NCBI RefSeq assembly: GCF_004027225.2
Contig: NC_044288.2
Location: forward strand, 7,119,719 to 7,183,718
Source: Strigops habroptila
Lineage: Eukaryota > Chordata > Aves > Psittaciformes > Psittacidae
DNA: 64,000 nt
Direction of reading: 5' to 3'
Each line of letters begins with the position of its first letter. Position 1 is the first letter of the stretch. The notes below the pieces were generated by a model, which had not been told where the DNA came from, searched no databases, and worked only from the letters and a program-made list of their open reading frames with translations. Made by a program: the position numbers and the translations under genes. Below, in pieces: positions 1 to 11,575 of the stretch.

Positions 1-2828
1 ACGAAGACAAAGGTGCCCAGCCCAGGCACACGCTGTGGGCTGTGTTTTCCATCATCTGGAGGCCGACAGTTTTAATTCTACCTTAATAGTCATTCATTAA
101 TAAAGCCAAACCCCTGAAGTGGCTGATGAAGGGTTCGTTTGCTCGCTGCCTTCTCACACCACAGCAGGTTTTGTGTGCGATCAAGGGGAAGAGAAATCAC
201 AGAGGGGTGGTGGGAGCATCTTCTCAATGCTGATCCCACCAGCATCCCCACTTCCATGGGATGGGGATGGGGCCTCCCAGGCCCTGCTCTCCCCAGACCC
301 AGAGCCGTGGGGTCCCCATGGGCCCTGGCCTCCCAAACCCAGGAGCCACATCGGCCGCTGCTGCCCCACCGCTGCCTGACCTTGCCCCGGGCTACCCTGG
401 CCAAAACCAGGGCAGGACATGGCCCACGAGACCCCATCCTGAGACCTGCCATAATTGGAAGCCCTTAATTAGTGTAATCATACCCTCATTAGCAACTACA
501 CACACACGTGGCCTCATTTTCTCATCTCAACAAGCCCACGGAGCACACAAACATGGGGATGTGCTGCCCAACCTCTCCTGGTCCTCTGATCATCACCTGA
601 GGCTGCTGAACTCATCTCCCTTGAGCAGCAGAGCAGAGACAACGGCACTGGCACCATCGTCCCCACTGCATGGTCCCCATGGGGAGCAGATGATGACTCT
701 CAGCACTACATTGCATGGAGCAGCATGGGGTCCAGATGGACCAGGGGAGCAGACCTGCCCACTCCTCCCCTTCTGCTTCCACTGCCATTAAGCCCAATCA
801 GCTCCAAAAGTGGCTGTAAATATTTAACAGCTTCATCCTCTGCTCCAACAGCCGGAGGGACAGGAGCTGCCACCGCTGCTGCCGACTTGGCACCGTGCTG
901 GGCTGAGAAGCTGCATCGCTCTGGGTCTAAATAACCCGAGTGATCCAGGCTGGAAACTCTTGACGACTGAAAGGTGGAGAATGGACTGATTGGAGACTTT
1001 GGAGTATCCATTGGATAGCTCCCAAGAGCTAGGGACAAGGGGGGAGCAGGTCTCCCATGTCCCAATGGGTGTCAGCCTCTTTGGTAGCCCCATCCTGGGC
1101 TCTGTGCAGGTTGAGCCTTCCTGGGTGTCCAAGGGACCACAAAGTACCCCCAAACCCACCCCTGAGACCCTGGGGAAACCAGCTCCTTGCTTAGACCCCA
1201 ACCAGGAGCCCTGTCTGCAGCAGCATGGGGTTCTTAGGGGTGTTGGGTTGTGTGTCTCCAGCCGGCTGCAGGATCTCTTGCACTGCAGCACATGTCTGCA
1301 GACCCAGGAGCTCACCCAGGGAGGGCTCTTGCTGGCACCAAGGGAGTTTCAGTCCCCCATGGCCACACGTGCACCGAGGCCGGGCTTCCTCCCACTGCAG
1401 CCCCAAGTCTTTCCGCTGCTCTTCCGCCGATCCAAGGGCTGCCAGCTGCCTTCCTGCCCTGCTGCCCCGTTTCCTGCCTTTTCTGCCTGTTTCCAGTGTT
1501 CCCGGCTTTCCCTGCAGTGCCAGAACCATCCATCCTCTCTATGGCTCTTGCCTCGGACAGGGGGACCTGGCCCCAACACAGTGTCCCCAAACACTGTTCT
1601 GGGACACAGCCCCAGTGCCACTGTGGGAGCGACCTGGTTCAGACAGGGAGTTTCTGGGGGTCCATGTTTCTCTAGCCATTTTCTTCCAGCTCAGTGATAA
1701 AGGCATCAAACAGAGCAAGCCTCCCTTGGGATCACCCCTGGGGAACTGCAATTCCCTGACTCCCACCACTTTTGGGGATTTATCACTGACCTAATCTTGA
1801 ACCCACAGCAGGGATCACACTCTGGGCTGCCTTCAGGGGTGGGAATGAACAAGAGTTTTCCGGGATCATCAATACCCCCAGTGCAAACCCCCCTTGTTGC
1901 TGGGAGCTGAGGGTCCCACACAGCTCGGCCCAGCTGGCCCTGCTGTGTCTTGCATTCCCGCTGAGGCCGGGCCGTTCCCACACCAATCCCAAGGGTCTCT
2001 CCCAAACCGGTCAGACGCTCAGAGCCGTGACTCATCTCCGACGTGCAGCAGCAGGCCCGGGGTGGGGGGCCGGGGAGCGGCGGCAGGATGAGACCTGCAC
2101 GGGCACCCCCGTGACCCAGGCAGCCACAATGAAGCATGAGCAAAGAGGGAGGCGAAAAGGATTCCTTTTCCTTCCTGGAGTGAGCTGTGCCCCCGCTCCA
2201 TACAGCAGCCCCCTGCTGTTCCCCCCACCCCAGGGACCCCACAGGGTGAGGACAGGGAAGGGCTCCTTATCTCCTTTCCTAGGTGATGCAAGGTTTGCTC
2301 ATCATCGCTGCTTCCCGGGGCCACCCTGCTGCAGTGTCACCTCCCATGACAGCTTCAGCCTGCACTGCAGGGATGATGGCACCATCCCTCCATGGTCCTT
2401 ACATATGTTTCATCCCTCCCTGCCCCACGGCTGCTTGGCTAAGACCCATCAGGGTTTTCCCCCTCCATCCCCAGTGCAGCTGGGGACATCCCAGGGGACA
2501 GAAGGGGCCAGGGAGGTTCACTGCACAGAAGGCATTAGAAGCAGGCTGTTGGCAGCCCTCTGCGCCAGCCAGGAATAAGTGGATTACGAACCAATCTCCT
2601 TATCATTGCTGGCTGCTTCGAGAGGGCTGTGGGATGGGGACAGAGATGGGGACACAGGGCAGAGTGTGGCCATGGTGCTTTGGCTGCTCCCAGCGCTGCA
2701 GCACCCAGCTCTAATGAGCCAGGAGGTTAATCAGTCAGTGTCAATTCATGTTAATTAGTCAGAGGAGCTGAGAGACTGATTCCTCCTCTGCCACCTGGCT
2801 GGGATGTGCAGAGCCTGGCTGGGGGGGG

Positions 2829-2953
2829 CACATGCGTGCGAGTGCATGTGTGTGTGCGCACATATGTGCATGCACATAGATGTGTGTCTGTGTGTGCATG
2901 TGCACAGACACCCATGTACATGTGCACCCACACTCCCATGTACATGTGCACAC
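2829..2953. repeat. Imperfect TG/CA-rich microsatellite
   Basis: About 125 bp of alternating purine-pyrimidine sequence: interrupted TG runs, then CA/TG mixtures with two near copies of CATGTACATGTGCAC. It is a degenerate dinucleotide repeat with potential to form Z-DNA. Open frames crossing it are artefacts. Confidence 0.85.
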
Positions 2954-4925
2954 AATGGGATGAGGGATGTGGAGTTTCCCATGGGTGCTTCATGCTCTTC
3001 CTCAACTTTGTTGCCTTACACTAAGGGCTGAGACCCCAGAGGAAACCACATGGATTTCCCAAAGGGCTTGGGAAAACTCCCCCATGGGGATTTCCTCCTC
3101 TCTCCCACGTCCAAGCAAACACAGCTGTTTGGGGGGTGAAGTCCCATGGGCAGCAGCAAGGCCAGGAAGAGCAGCACTGGGGTCTGCTGCAAGGAGGGAA
3201 AAGGATGGGAAACATGGTGTGGCTGGATCCAGCCAGGATCAAGCCCCTCTCTGGGCTGAGGCCTGAGCAGGGGATGAAGCTGCTCCTTCTCACACCAATT
3301 TAGTTAATTTGGCATCACAGCTTGGGCTGCTGTTGGCTTCTGGGGTTTCTTTCTTCTTAAAACAGGATTGCAACCACAAAAAAACCAAAACCACAAACCA
3401 AAAAAGGTAAAACCTTAATCCTGTACATCCTATGCTGAAGGTCTCTGAGTGTGGCACAGGCTTGGGGTGCCCATGGTGGGATGCAGCTCAGAATAGCCCA
3501 CTGTCTTTACCGAGGTGTTGTAGCCACCACATCAGCTCTGCAGATGGGACTGAGATTAAATCAGCTGCGTGCCTGAACAATCCGTGACCCCTGCCAGGGC
3601 AGCAGGGATGCATCCATCCTGCTGCGGCACTGGCACCATGGTGAGGGCCACGCCAGGGGCACGTGGCACACACCATGGGCTGCCACCAAATGCAGGAAGC
3701 AGGGTTTTTGTTGCCATGGTGGGGCTGAGCCAATGTCCCCCCACCCCCTGGCTCCCAGCCATCTGGCCGGGCCGTATTAAAGGCCTGGAGAAGCTGGAGA
3801 GAAACGAGGTCAGGGCTGTGATGGCAGAGGGGATGGGGTCAGCCTGCACCCGCTTCGCCTTCCCTGGCCCCCCTCTTGTGTATTCAGTGGGATCTGACTG
3901 TCCAGAGCAGGAACAGCTCTTTGGGATGTCCTTGGAGCCCAAATGGGAGCCCAAAGCAAACCCCAGCCCTGACTGGTGCGATGTGCTGGGTGGACTTTGC
4001 ACCACCGCAGTGTAACTGCAGCCTGGCAGCACTGCAGAGCTGAGCAGAAGGGCTGCACCATGCCTTGAGGAAAAGCTGCCTGTGCCCTCGCCAGTGCTGG
4101 GGACATGCAGGGCATCCAACAGCAGCACAAAGGGAGCACAGAGCCCCCAAGCCGCTGCACAGACCCCAAGATGTGGTCAGGAAGCACAGCATTCACCCCA
4201 AGGTGCCACCGCTGCCCAACCCAGGCACATGGTGCAGTGCCAAAACCATGCCTGCGCATGAGCACAACGTGCATGTGCGAGTCCCTGCAGGCAGCTACCT
4301 GCATGTCATGCATTTTTCGGGAGAACAGGGTTAGTGGGTCACTCCAGCGCTGGAGGCTCTGCTCCAGCTGAGCTGCTTTGCTGCCAAACCCAGCACCACA
4401 GCGGTGACAGGACTGGGGCAGGCAGCGGTTGAGGCCACGGAAGGTGCTGTGTGGCTGCAGCTCCATGGGGCTGTGATGGTCTTTCTGCCCTCACCAGCTC
4501 CAGCCACCATTCACTGGCATCCAAGAAGCCAGGCCAGTGCCCATCCTGCTGCCAACAGGCAGGGAGCAGGCAGAGAGGACACATGCACCCTGCAGGGGGA
4601 CAATGCAGCCCCCCAGAAGGGTTGTCAGATGCTGGGGCTCCCGCAGGCTTCTGGTGAGGCTGGAGAGGAAAAGCAACCGCAGTTAAAAGTTAACGTGGAG
4701 ACAAAGCAGAGCCCAGCCGGTAACGCCAGTGCAGCCGCACCAATGCAAACAGTGCTGGCTTTATGGCAGCCCAGCCCTGATAAAGGGGTGAGTGGCTCCA
4801 TCTCCAGCCGCCTCGCCTCTTCCTGTGGTGCTGCTTCCTTTGGCACTGTCATCCCCACCGGTGCCCGTGTCCATGCTTGCACACACATGTGCAACGCAGC
4901 ACACACGTGCTCGTGCACCATGGAC

Positions 4926-5146
4926 TGGGAATGGGGTGAATCCAGACCTAGGGTGAAGGCAGACCTGGGGTGAAACTGGACATCGGATGAATCCAGATCT
5001 GGGTTGAACTTAGACCTGGGATGAATCCAGACGTGGAGTAAATCTGAACATGGGGTGAATCCAGGCCTGGGTGAATCCAGGCCTGGGTAAATCCAGACTT
5101 GGGTGAATCCAGAGCTGGGGTGAAGCCAGACCTGGGTGCAACCCAG
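4926..5146 (+). repeat. Minisatellite, about 17-18 bp degenerate unit
   Basis: Roughly a dozen head-to-tail copies of a unit resembling GGGTGAATCCAGACCTG, with variation at the GACCTG/GGCCTG positions and occasional one- or two-base length changes. Two adjacent units near 5,055-5,090 are almost identical, which suggests recent slippage or unequal exchange. No coding function is apparent. Confidence 0.85.
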
Positions 5147-8100
5147 CCATGGGGCACACCAGCAGCAATGCAGAGCCCGTCACCACACATCCCTGCACCT
5201 GCAGCCCCCCACATCCCGCATCCCGCAGCCGTTGCCATGGCTACGGCCATGCAAGTCTGGGCGAAATGCATCCTCCGGAGCAGCCGCGAGCCGTGGGGGT
5301 GGGGAGGGCACCGCTGCTCTGCTGCACCCCACTGCAGTGCAATGGGTACATTACAGTGAGGACCCCCCTGTGCAAGAGGTTTGCCAGCACTGAGCGAGCC
5401 CAGGGATGGGGGTTCAGAGAGCAGTGGCCGCCCCCAGCGTATGTGCCCCCCCCCACCAGAGCATCCCACCAGCTCCTGGGAGGCAGAGAGTGGAACCAGC
5501 ATTCCTGGAAGGCAAAGTGTTCCCCAAGAACCTTAGCACCAGGCTGGGGCATGAAGCAGCCCCTTGGAGCCCACCACCAGGGTCTCTGGGCTGCCTGACC
5601 CTCTGGCTCCTGCCCAGCCCTGCTCTGGGGCCACTTTCAGTTTCGCTCCAAGGCAGAGGGGAATTCTGTTCCTGGCAATTAAGCAATCCAGGGAGAGCAG
5701 GGGATGAGGGAGGGGATTTCTGATGGAAAGCTGCAGACAATCCCAGCGCTGCCTCATTCCCTGCCGAGCTCTGCTCCCAGCTCCCACCCTGCATCCCACC
5801 CCACAGGGACTGAGCCTCTGCGCCGTCTCCCCTGCGTGGGAACTTGGGGAGAGGCTTTTCCTGGCACCCCAGGATTTATGGGGGGTGACAGGTACCCGTG
5901 GCTGCATGGCCCCAGTAAAACAGCCAGGATCTCCTGGTAGAGGGAGCAGCAATGAAAGGGTTAATGGTATCAACACAGGTTCCTAATGAGGCTTTAAGGT
6001 TAATAATCCATTAGGATGAGCGAAGCTGGAGGTTTGTGTCTCTCTGGGTTCCAAAAGATAACACCAACCCTCCCATCTCCCCCATTCCCCCCTGCACCCC
6101 TCTGGTGTTCCCCATCCCTCCAGCCCTCCATCCACGCCGGGTATCCATGTGTCCTTCCTGCTGCCCATCCGTCCATCCTGGTCCCTTCCCCCATGCCATC
6201 CTCTGCACACACTGGCCTCTTCTCTCTGCCTGGGCCGGTCAGATGTTGCTGAAAGGGAACAATGCGATGTATTGTCTCTCCCCACTCGCAGGCATGAAAA
6301 TCCAGCAGCGCAACAAAAAGACACATTGACTTGCTGGGAGAAAGAGGCCCACACATCCCCGGCTGCCCCAGAGCATCCCAGCACTGCTCCCCTGGCCTGG
6401 GTCTGCCAGAGCGGCTGCCCTGTGATGCAGTTGGATGGATGCCACCGGCCCTGGGACCCAGGCAAGAGGGGTCACCATGATGGGCTGGGGGCCACCACTG
6501 TGGGCTGGGGGTTACCACAATGAGCTGGCAGTGCCCCATTGCCAGGGGATGTCCTCGGGATCAGCATCACGGCTATGCATGTGTAAGATGCTCACTGGAC
6601 CCGCTGACTTTGCTGTCCCACACTGGCCATGCACCCACTTCTGCAGCCCCAATGAGACCTGAGCCTCACCCAGGGTTGTACCCTCTGAGAACAGGGAAGG
6701 AACCAGCCACGTTCACCATGGCACAGCTGGGCTCAGGGAGCACCAAGCACTGTGGCAATCCCCAAACCACGCATGCTCTCCTGTCTCGCTTCCCCTGGCT
6801 GTGGCATGCGGGCAGCTCCCATGTACCTCCGCAGGCAGCTCTGGAGGAAATGGGATGGGAAAAGCTCCACTTGGACTGAGCAGTGCTTTTGTTTCCATTA
6901 TAAACTTCACTTTTAATGATGAAGGAGGCTCTGAAACACAGTCCCTGCTAAGTACCCAACGGGGGGGACCCCACCAGCAGCCCTGGTCAGGGCAGGAGGG
7001 AGCACAGCACCCATCCACCCTCCCATCTCTGCTGCCAGATGGATGCTGCATCCTCTTTTCTCTCTGGATACCCACTCGCAGCCACCCTGCTCTCCTAACA
7101 CAGCCAAACCAGCTTGCTCAAGGTCAGGGAGCCCCTTATCAGCACCGAAATGCAGCCTGCGGCAGGATGCGGGAGATAAGGCATGTGGGACGAGCATCCC
7201 ACCTGGGTGAGGGGGTTGCACCAGGTTCCTGTTCTCCCAGAAGAAGCCAAGAGACCGGCGGGCTGGGAATGGTGATGTGGGGGCTCCTCTCAGGGTGTCG
7301 ATCCCGAGAAACTCCTCCTGCCCATGCTTCGCATCCCACCACCATCCTCGGAGCAAAGCGGGGCTGGAGGCCCAGGGCAGCACAGCACAACCCCTCCGGT
7401 GATGAGCTTGGAGGGGTTTAGGTTTTCAGCTTGGCTTTGTTTGTAAATGCTCCAGCTCCCGGCCCAGAAGAAGGGCAGATGGTCTCTGACATGAGTCCAA
7501 GGGGATTGCTCTCTCTTTCCTCTGCCATGACTCCAGCTGTCAACCACTGCCCCCCCAAGTGCGAGGAGAGAAGGGGGTGATTAGGGGAGAAGAGTCCTGG
7601 GGTGGGAGCAGGGGCTGGTCCCACGGGGTGGGATGCGGGAGGATGGTACCGGAGCGAAAGGCAAGCCCAGAAATAGCAAATGCAGTTACACAAGGCACCG
7701 GTTGCCATGGGATCTTCACACCAAAACTGCCGGGGCTCTGGCAAGCACAAGAACGGCCCTTTCATGTGTTTCTAGGGTAAGTTAGCGCTGGGCTGGAGCC
7801 TTTCCCAGCGCAGGAAGGATTTGGGGACACTGGTTGTGGCACCAGCTAAGTGCACACAGTAGCAAGACCTCTGGTGATGTCCTGGCCAGACCCTTGCTTG
7901 GGTCCAGGATGCTTCTTCCTGGGGCTAATGTCAGAGGGTCGCTTGGCACCAACTCAGAAGCCAGTCCAAGTGATGGCACAGCCAGGAGCGGGTTCAGCAA
8001 TGGCTGATTTCTGCTTAGTTGAAGGACTGGGAAGATCCCTTGGGCACCCCGCAGGCACACTCTTCCTCCTGCAGGCCCAGCCCCACCATCTCTCATCTCC

Positions 8101-8335
8101 TGAAGAAATCCTCCCTTACCCGGCACTTACAGCCCCCCCAGCCCTTTCACCCGTCCCCTCAAGGGCAGCACAGGCAGAGGCAGACCCTCACCAGCACCTA
8201 CTTTGTTTATCTGAGGGCTGTTTTCCAGGGCTGTTCCCATGCTGGAACTGCCACAATGGCAGAAGCCATTACCATCCATCCCTGCATACAGCACAGCCTG
8301 GCCCTGCACTGTCCCTGCCGGAATTCTCTCCCCGG

Positions 8336-8520
8336 AGAGAGCTAATTAGCTAATTCCTTTGCTAATTATAAATCAATATGGAAATCCCTCTGCTTTATTC
8401 CCAGCACCACTGGTTGCCCTGGTTGGGGCCCTGCTAACTCAGTTAAAACCCTCAATGATCAGAGGCTCATGAATGGCTCTAGATACATGAATAAATAATT
8501 GCATTAATTCTTTGTTAAGG
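8336..8520. promoter_or_regulatory. Candidate enhancer: TAAT-rich island (homeodomain-like sites)
   Basis: The block carries repeated TAATTAGC/GCTAATT motifs at its start (8,341-8,372) and a second AT-rich stretch near 8,490-8,513 with ATTAATTC, all inside otherwise GC-rich DNA. Clusters of TAAT cores are typical of homeodomain-bound conserved noncoding elements. The base composition contrast is seen directly; enhancer function is inferred and there is no conservation data here. Confidence 0.35.
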
Positions 8521-9264
8521 GCTGGGGGATACAGTGGGTGCCAGGGGCAGGGCAAGGGGCAGGAGGCTGCAGACCTAACCCCATGGCGCAGGGGCTGTGT
8601 TTGCTGCGGCCTTTCAGCCCTTAACGCCTACTAAATTACTAATGAGCAAACGGATTAAGTAGGTCTGGGAAGTGGAAAATAATATCCACAAAGATCTTGG
8701 ATCTTGGGGGCTTTTCAGGCAGGAGCAGCGCAGACAGATTTGTCTGCCCATCCATCTGCTAGAGGAGCAGACAGAGCCCTAATCTGCCCTTCTGCTGCAC
8801 CCTGCAAAGCACCATCACTTCCCCATCAGCCAAAGCTCCAGGAGCCAGCAGAGATCCCACATGGAGCATCCTCTGCCCTGCTCCGGCTCCCTGCATGGCG
8901 CCGGGGGATGGACCAGCCTGAACTGCGGGTGATAGACCCCACGGCAAGAGGGGCTGGTGGCCCTTTCACTGCGTGAGTTTGGGTTGGTGTTTGGTTTATG
9001 GTGTTGCCACAGCATCTGCTCTGTGGCACCAACACCCCCGCAATACGCAGAAGAGGAAAACAGCCTCTTCCCAGGTTGAGAGCTGGAACAACTGGATATG
9101 CCTCGGGAGACCCGTGCTCACCCCGCAGAGCTCCAGGACTTGGCCACAACCAAGCACCACTGAGCCCTCCCAGTGCTGCCGCCACCATCGGCGCAGCAGG
9201 ACAGACATCTGCAGCACAGCCAAGCCTTGGAAGAGGAGAAACAGGAATGCACAGGGGAAGGTCT

Positions 9265-9274
9265 CTATTTATAA
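9265..9274. promoter_or_regulatory. MEF2-type consensus site
   Basis: CTATTTATAA matches the MEF2 consensus YTAWWWWTAR. It stands alone in the upstream region, about 2.3 kb from the MARCKSL1 start codon. A single match of this length can occur by chance, so occupancy is unknown. Confidence 0.3.
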
Positions 9275-11079
9275 ACACAGCCCTTACACAGTGCTGCAGA
9301 AGAGGGTTTTAATGAAAAGCTGGGATCAAGAGACATGTGGCAACTGGGGATTCCTTGGAGATAAAAGCCACTAGAAAACCAGGGGTGAGGTTTCCTGCAC
9401 CACCTCAGATGGGGACAAGGGGCCACCACCCTCCCAGCAGGTCTGCATCTTGACTGATCATGCTGAAGTTTGCCCTTTAGAGCCATCACATCTGCCTGCC
9501 CTCACTCCAGCGCTGCCCGACGATTGCTGTGGGAGGGAGCAGTGGAGGGGAGCCCTCCAGTAAAACGTGGAAGAGATGTGGGCTCCTGCACAGGGCTGGT
9601 GGATGGGAGGTCCCAGCCCCAGCCCCATAAATCTTCTCTCAAATAAGGAAGCTCAGCCACTCATCCAGCCCACTACTGAAGAAAACATCCGTCCAGCAAG
9701 GAGCACTAGGGCTGTCACTGGCACCCCAAAGGCTGCACCCCCAGAGCTCCCCAGCTCCAACACCTACAGTGGGGACGATGCAGGAGGGTCTTGGGCCTGT
9801 CGCATGGGTGGACAGACTTGGGTGAGTGCTGTGAAAGCTGGTGATCTCTCGGGATGCCAAATGTCTTGGTGGGGCAGCATGGTGGGATGGATCGATTGGG
9901 ACAGGATGCGATGGAATGCAGTGGGGTGGGGTGGGGCAGCAGCATGAGGACTCTTTGCATTGCTGCAGAGAAGAGCCAGGACAGAATGAACCTTAGCAGA
10001 AAGACAGGAAATCACTCCCAGAAGGTGTGAAGAAAAGCCCTGATGCCACCCGAGAGCTGCTGGGGCAGAGGGAAGGATTCACCAGCTGTGGCTTTGCTGG
10101 GTTTTGCTCCCCAGCAGGAAATGGCTGGGGACACTGGCCTGGAGCTAACCCTCAGGAACAAGTGGCAGAAGATAGAGCATGTTTACTGACTGATCAAATA
10201 CACTTTCTCGGACCATTTGTCTTCCCAAAGCAAGCAGCAAAGCACTTGCTTCCGAATAGGGCATGTCCTCCACAGCTCCTCTGCAGCCCCGCTGGTTGCT
10301 TGGGCAGCTCCATCTCGCCAATGGCCAAAGCCGTTCAAGGGCTTTATCAACTGGCAACCAAAAGTCAATAAGGAAGATGCTGCCTGGTTTAATTAACAGA
10401 GAAATTTCGCTCTAACAGGGGTGAGATGATGTGTGCTGGCGGGAGGAGGGAGGACAGAGACAAAACATGACCTTGTTGGTGGAACACACACAGCAACACA
10501 TTGTTTTCCCTGCGGAGATGCTAGCCTTGATGCTGCACAGGCTCTGTGGGGTGCTGGGGTCCTGCCTGCCCCATGGCAGGGTTGGCAGGAATGGGATGCA
10601 GGGTGCCTGGATGGCACAAGGGCTGTGGGGCTCAGAACCTGGCACTCGGGAGCTGCAGCTCCGGTAGGATGTGGCTGGCCAGGGAGCACTGGTGGCTTGG
10701 ACAAGCACAAAAGGGTCTTGATTTTGAGACCCCCCAGTGAAATCAGCTGTGCCTGGGTTGGCAGGGACCCCCATGAGTGAGTCCCTCACCAGCCACTGCT
10801 GGCTCCAGGCAGCAGCAAGGCTGTGGCCGGTGACCCTGGCAGCATGGGGAAGCTGCAGGCCCTTTGCCAGCATTAGTGTCCACTTTGGTTTAGTTCCATT
10901 TTTAGTTCCATCTTTTCCCCTGAACTCTCCTTTTCCAGGAAAGCAGAGAGGAGAATGACTCAAAGAAGAAAAAAACCACCCTATTGGTCTGCATGCCAGG
11001 GTGCACTGCGAGGGGGAGCCGGGTGTGACCCATAGCACAACCTGTCCCCTGCAGCAGGACCCATCAGGAGCTGATGGGG

Positions 11080-11310
11080 TTGGGGTGAGCAGTACCTCAG
11101 GGTAAGTGGTACCCCAGGGTGACAGGGCTGAGGTAAGCTGCACCAGGACACTGTCCTGGGGGTGACGGAGCTGGGATGAGTGGCACCATAGGACCCTCCC
11201 AGGGTGACTGGGACAGGGGGAGCACCCCAGAAGTGTCAGGGCTGGGAGCAGAGGCAGCCCCGGGGTGACCGGGATGGGGTGAGGAACACCCCAGGGGTGT
11301 CGGGGCCGCG
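11080..11310. repeat. Degenerate GGGGTGA-type minisatellite upstream of MARCKSL1
   Basis: Loose repeats around CAGGGTGAC/GGGGTGAGC with spacing of about 25-40 bp. The repetition produces a long low-complexity frame on the minus strand (10,412-11,362) rich in Pro, Ser, Leu and Thr, which I do not consider a gene. It ends where the CpG-rich MARCKSL1 promoter begins. Confidence 0.55.
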
Positions 11311-11384
11311 GGGAACACCGCCCGCTCCCTTTGCCCACCGCCTTCCACCAGCCCTGTCCCACCGGGGCTGTCCCGTCCTCCGGG

Positions 11385-11575
11385 GTCGCACAGCGGCCGA
11401 TCCCCGCCGTGTCCCCGCCGGGGCGGTGGCTCCATCCCCGTCCCCCGCCCCTGGGGCGGGCTCGTCATCGTCCCGCCCCCGCCCCGCACCTTATTACCGG
11501 GGCGGCGGGGGGCTCCTTCATTCCTTCTCCGCACCGCTCGCCCGCCGTGGCGCGGTCCGCCCGCCGTGCCGCACC
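11385..11575 (+). promoter_or_regulatory. MARCKSL1: CpG-island promoter and 5' UTR of MARCKSL1
   Basis: Very GC- and CpG-rich, with clustered GC boxes of the GGGCGG/CCGCCC type around 11,425-11,490 just before the coding exon. No clear TATA box sits at the expected place, so this looks like a dispersed, Sp1-type CpG-island promoter. The island continues through exon 1, the intron and exon 2 to about 12,660. The start site cannot be placed exactly. Confidence 0.65.

Larger units (their letters stand above)
1..11380. other. Intergenic DNA upstream of MARCKSL1; no gene recognised
   Basis: I see no exon that I can assign to a protein family here. Open frames of 100-316 codons exist on both strands, but they are low-complexity (Pro, Ser, Gly, Trp, Cys rich), overlap each other and lack splice-compatible conserved domains, as expected in GC-rich DNA. 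The region holds a TG/CA-rich tract, two minisatellites and several TAAT-rich islands embedded in GC-rich sequence, listed separately. In human the far side of MARCKSL1 carries TSSK3 and BSDC1; I see no trace of TSSK3 kinase motifs here. The stretch is best read as the 5' regulatory domain of MARCKSL1. Confidence 0.6.

Noticed and set aside
261-791. 176-codon plus-strand frame near the left end
   Set aside because: GC-rich chance frame, Pro/Ser/His rich; overlapped by several other frames and without conserved motifs.
10412-11362. 316-codon open frame on the minus strand upstream of MARCKSL1
   Set aside because: Low-complexity Pro/Ser/Leu content produced by the GGGGTGA-type minisatellite; no domain, no splice context, overlaps the CpG-island promoter.
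1-11380. TSSK3, FAM229A or BSDC1 exons expected from human order
   Set aside because: No kinase or BSD-domain motif is visible on either strand; they may lie further left or be absent.
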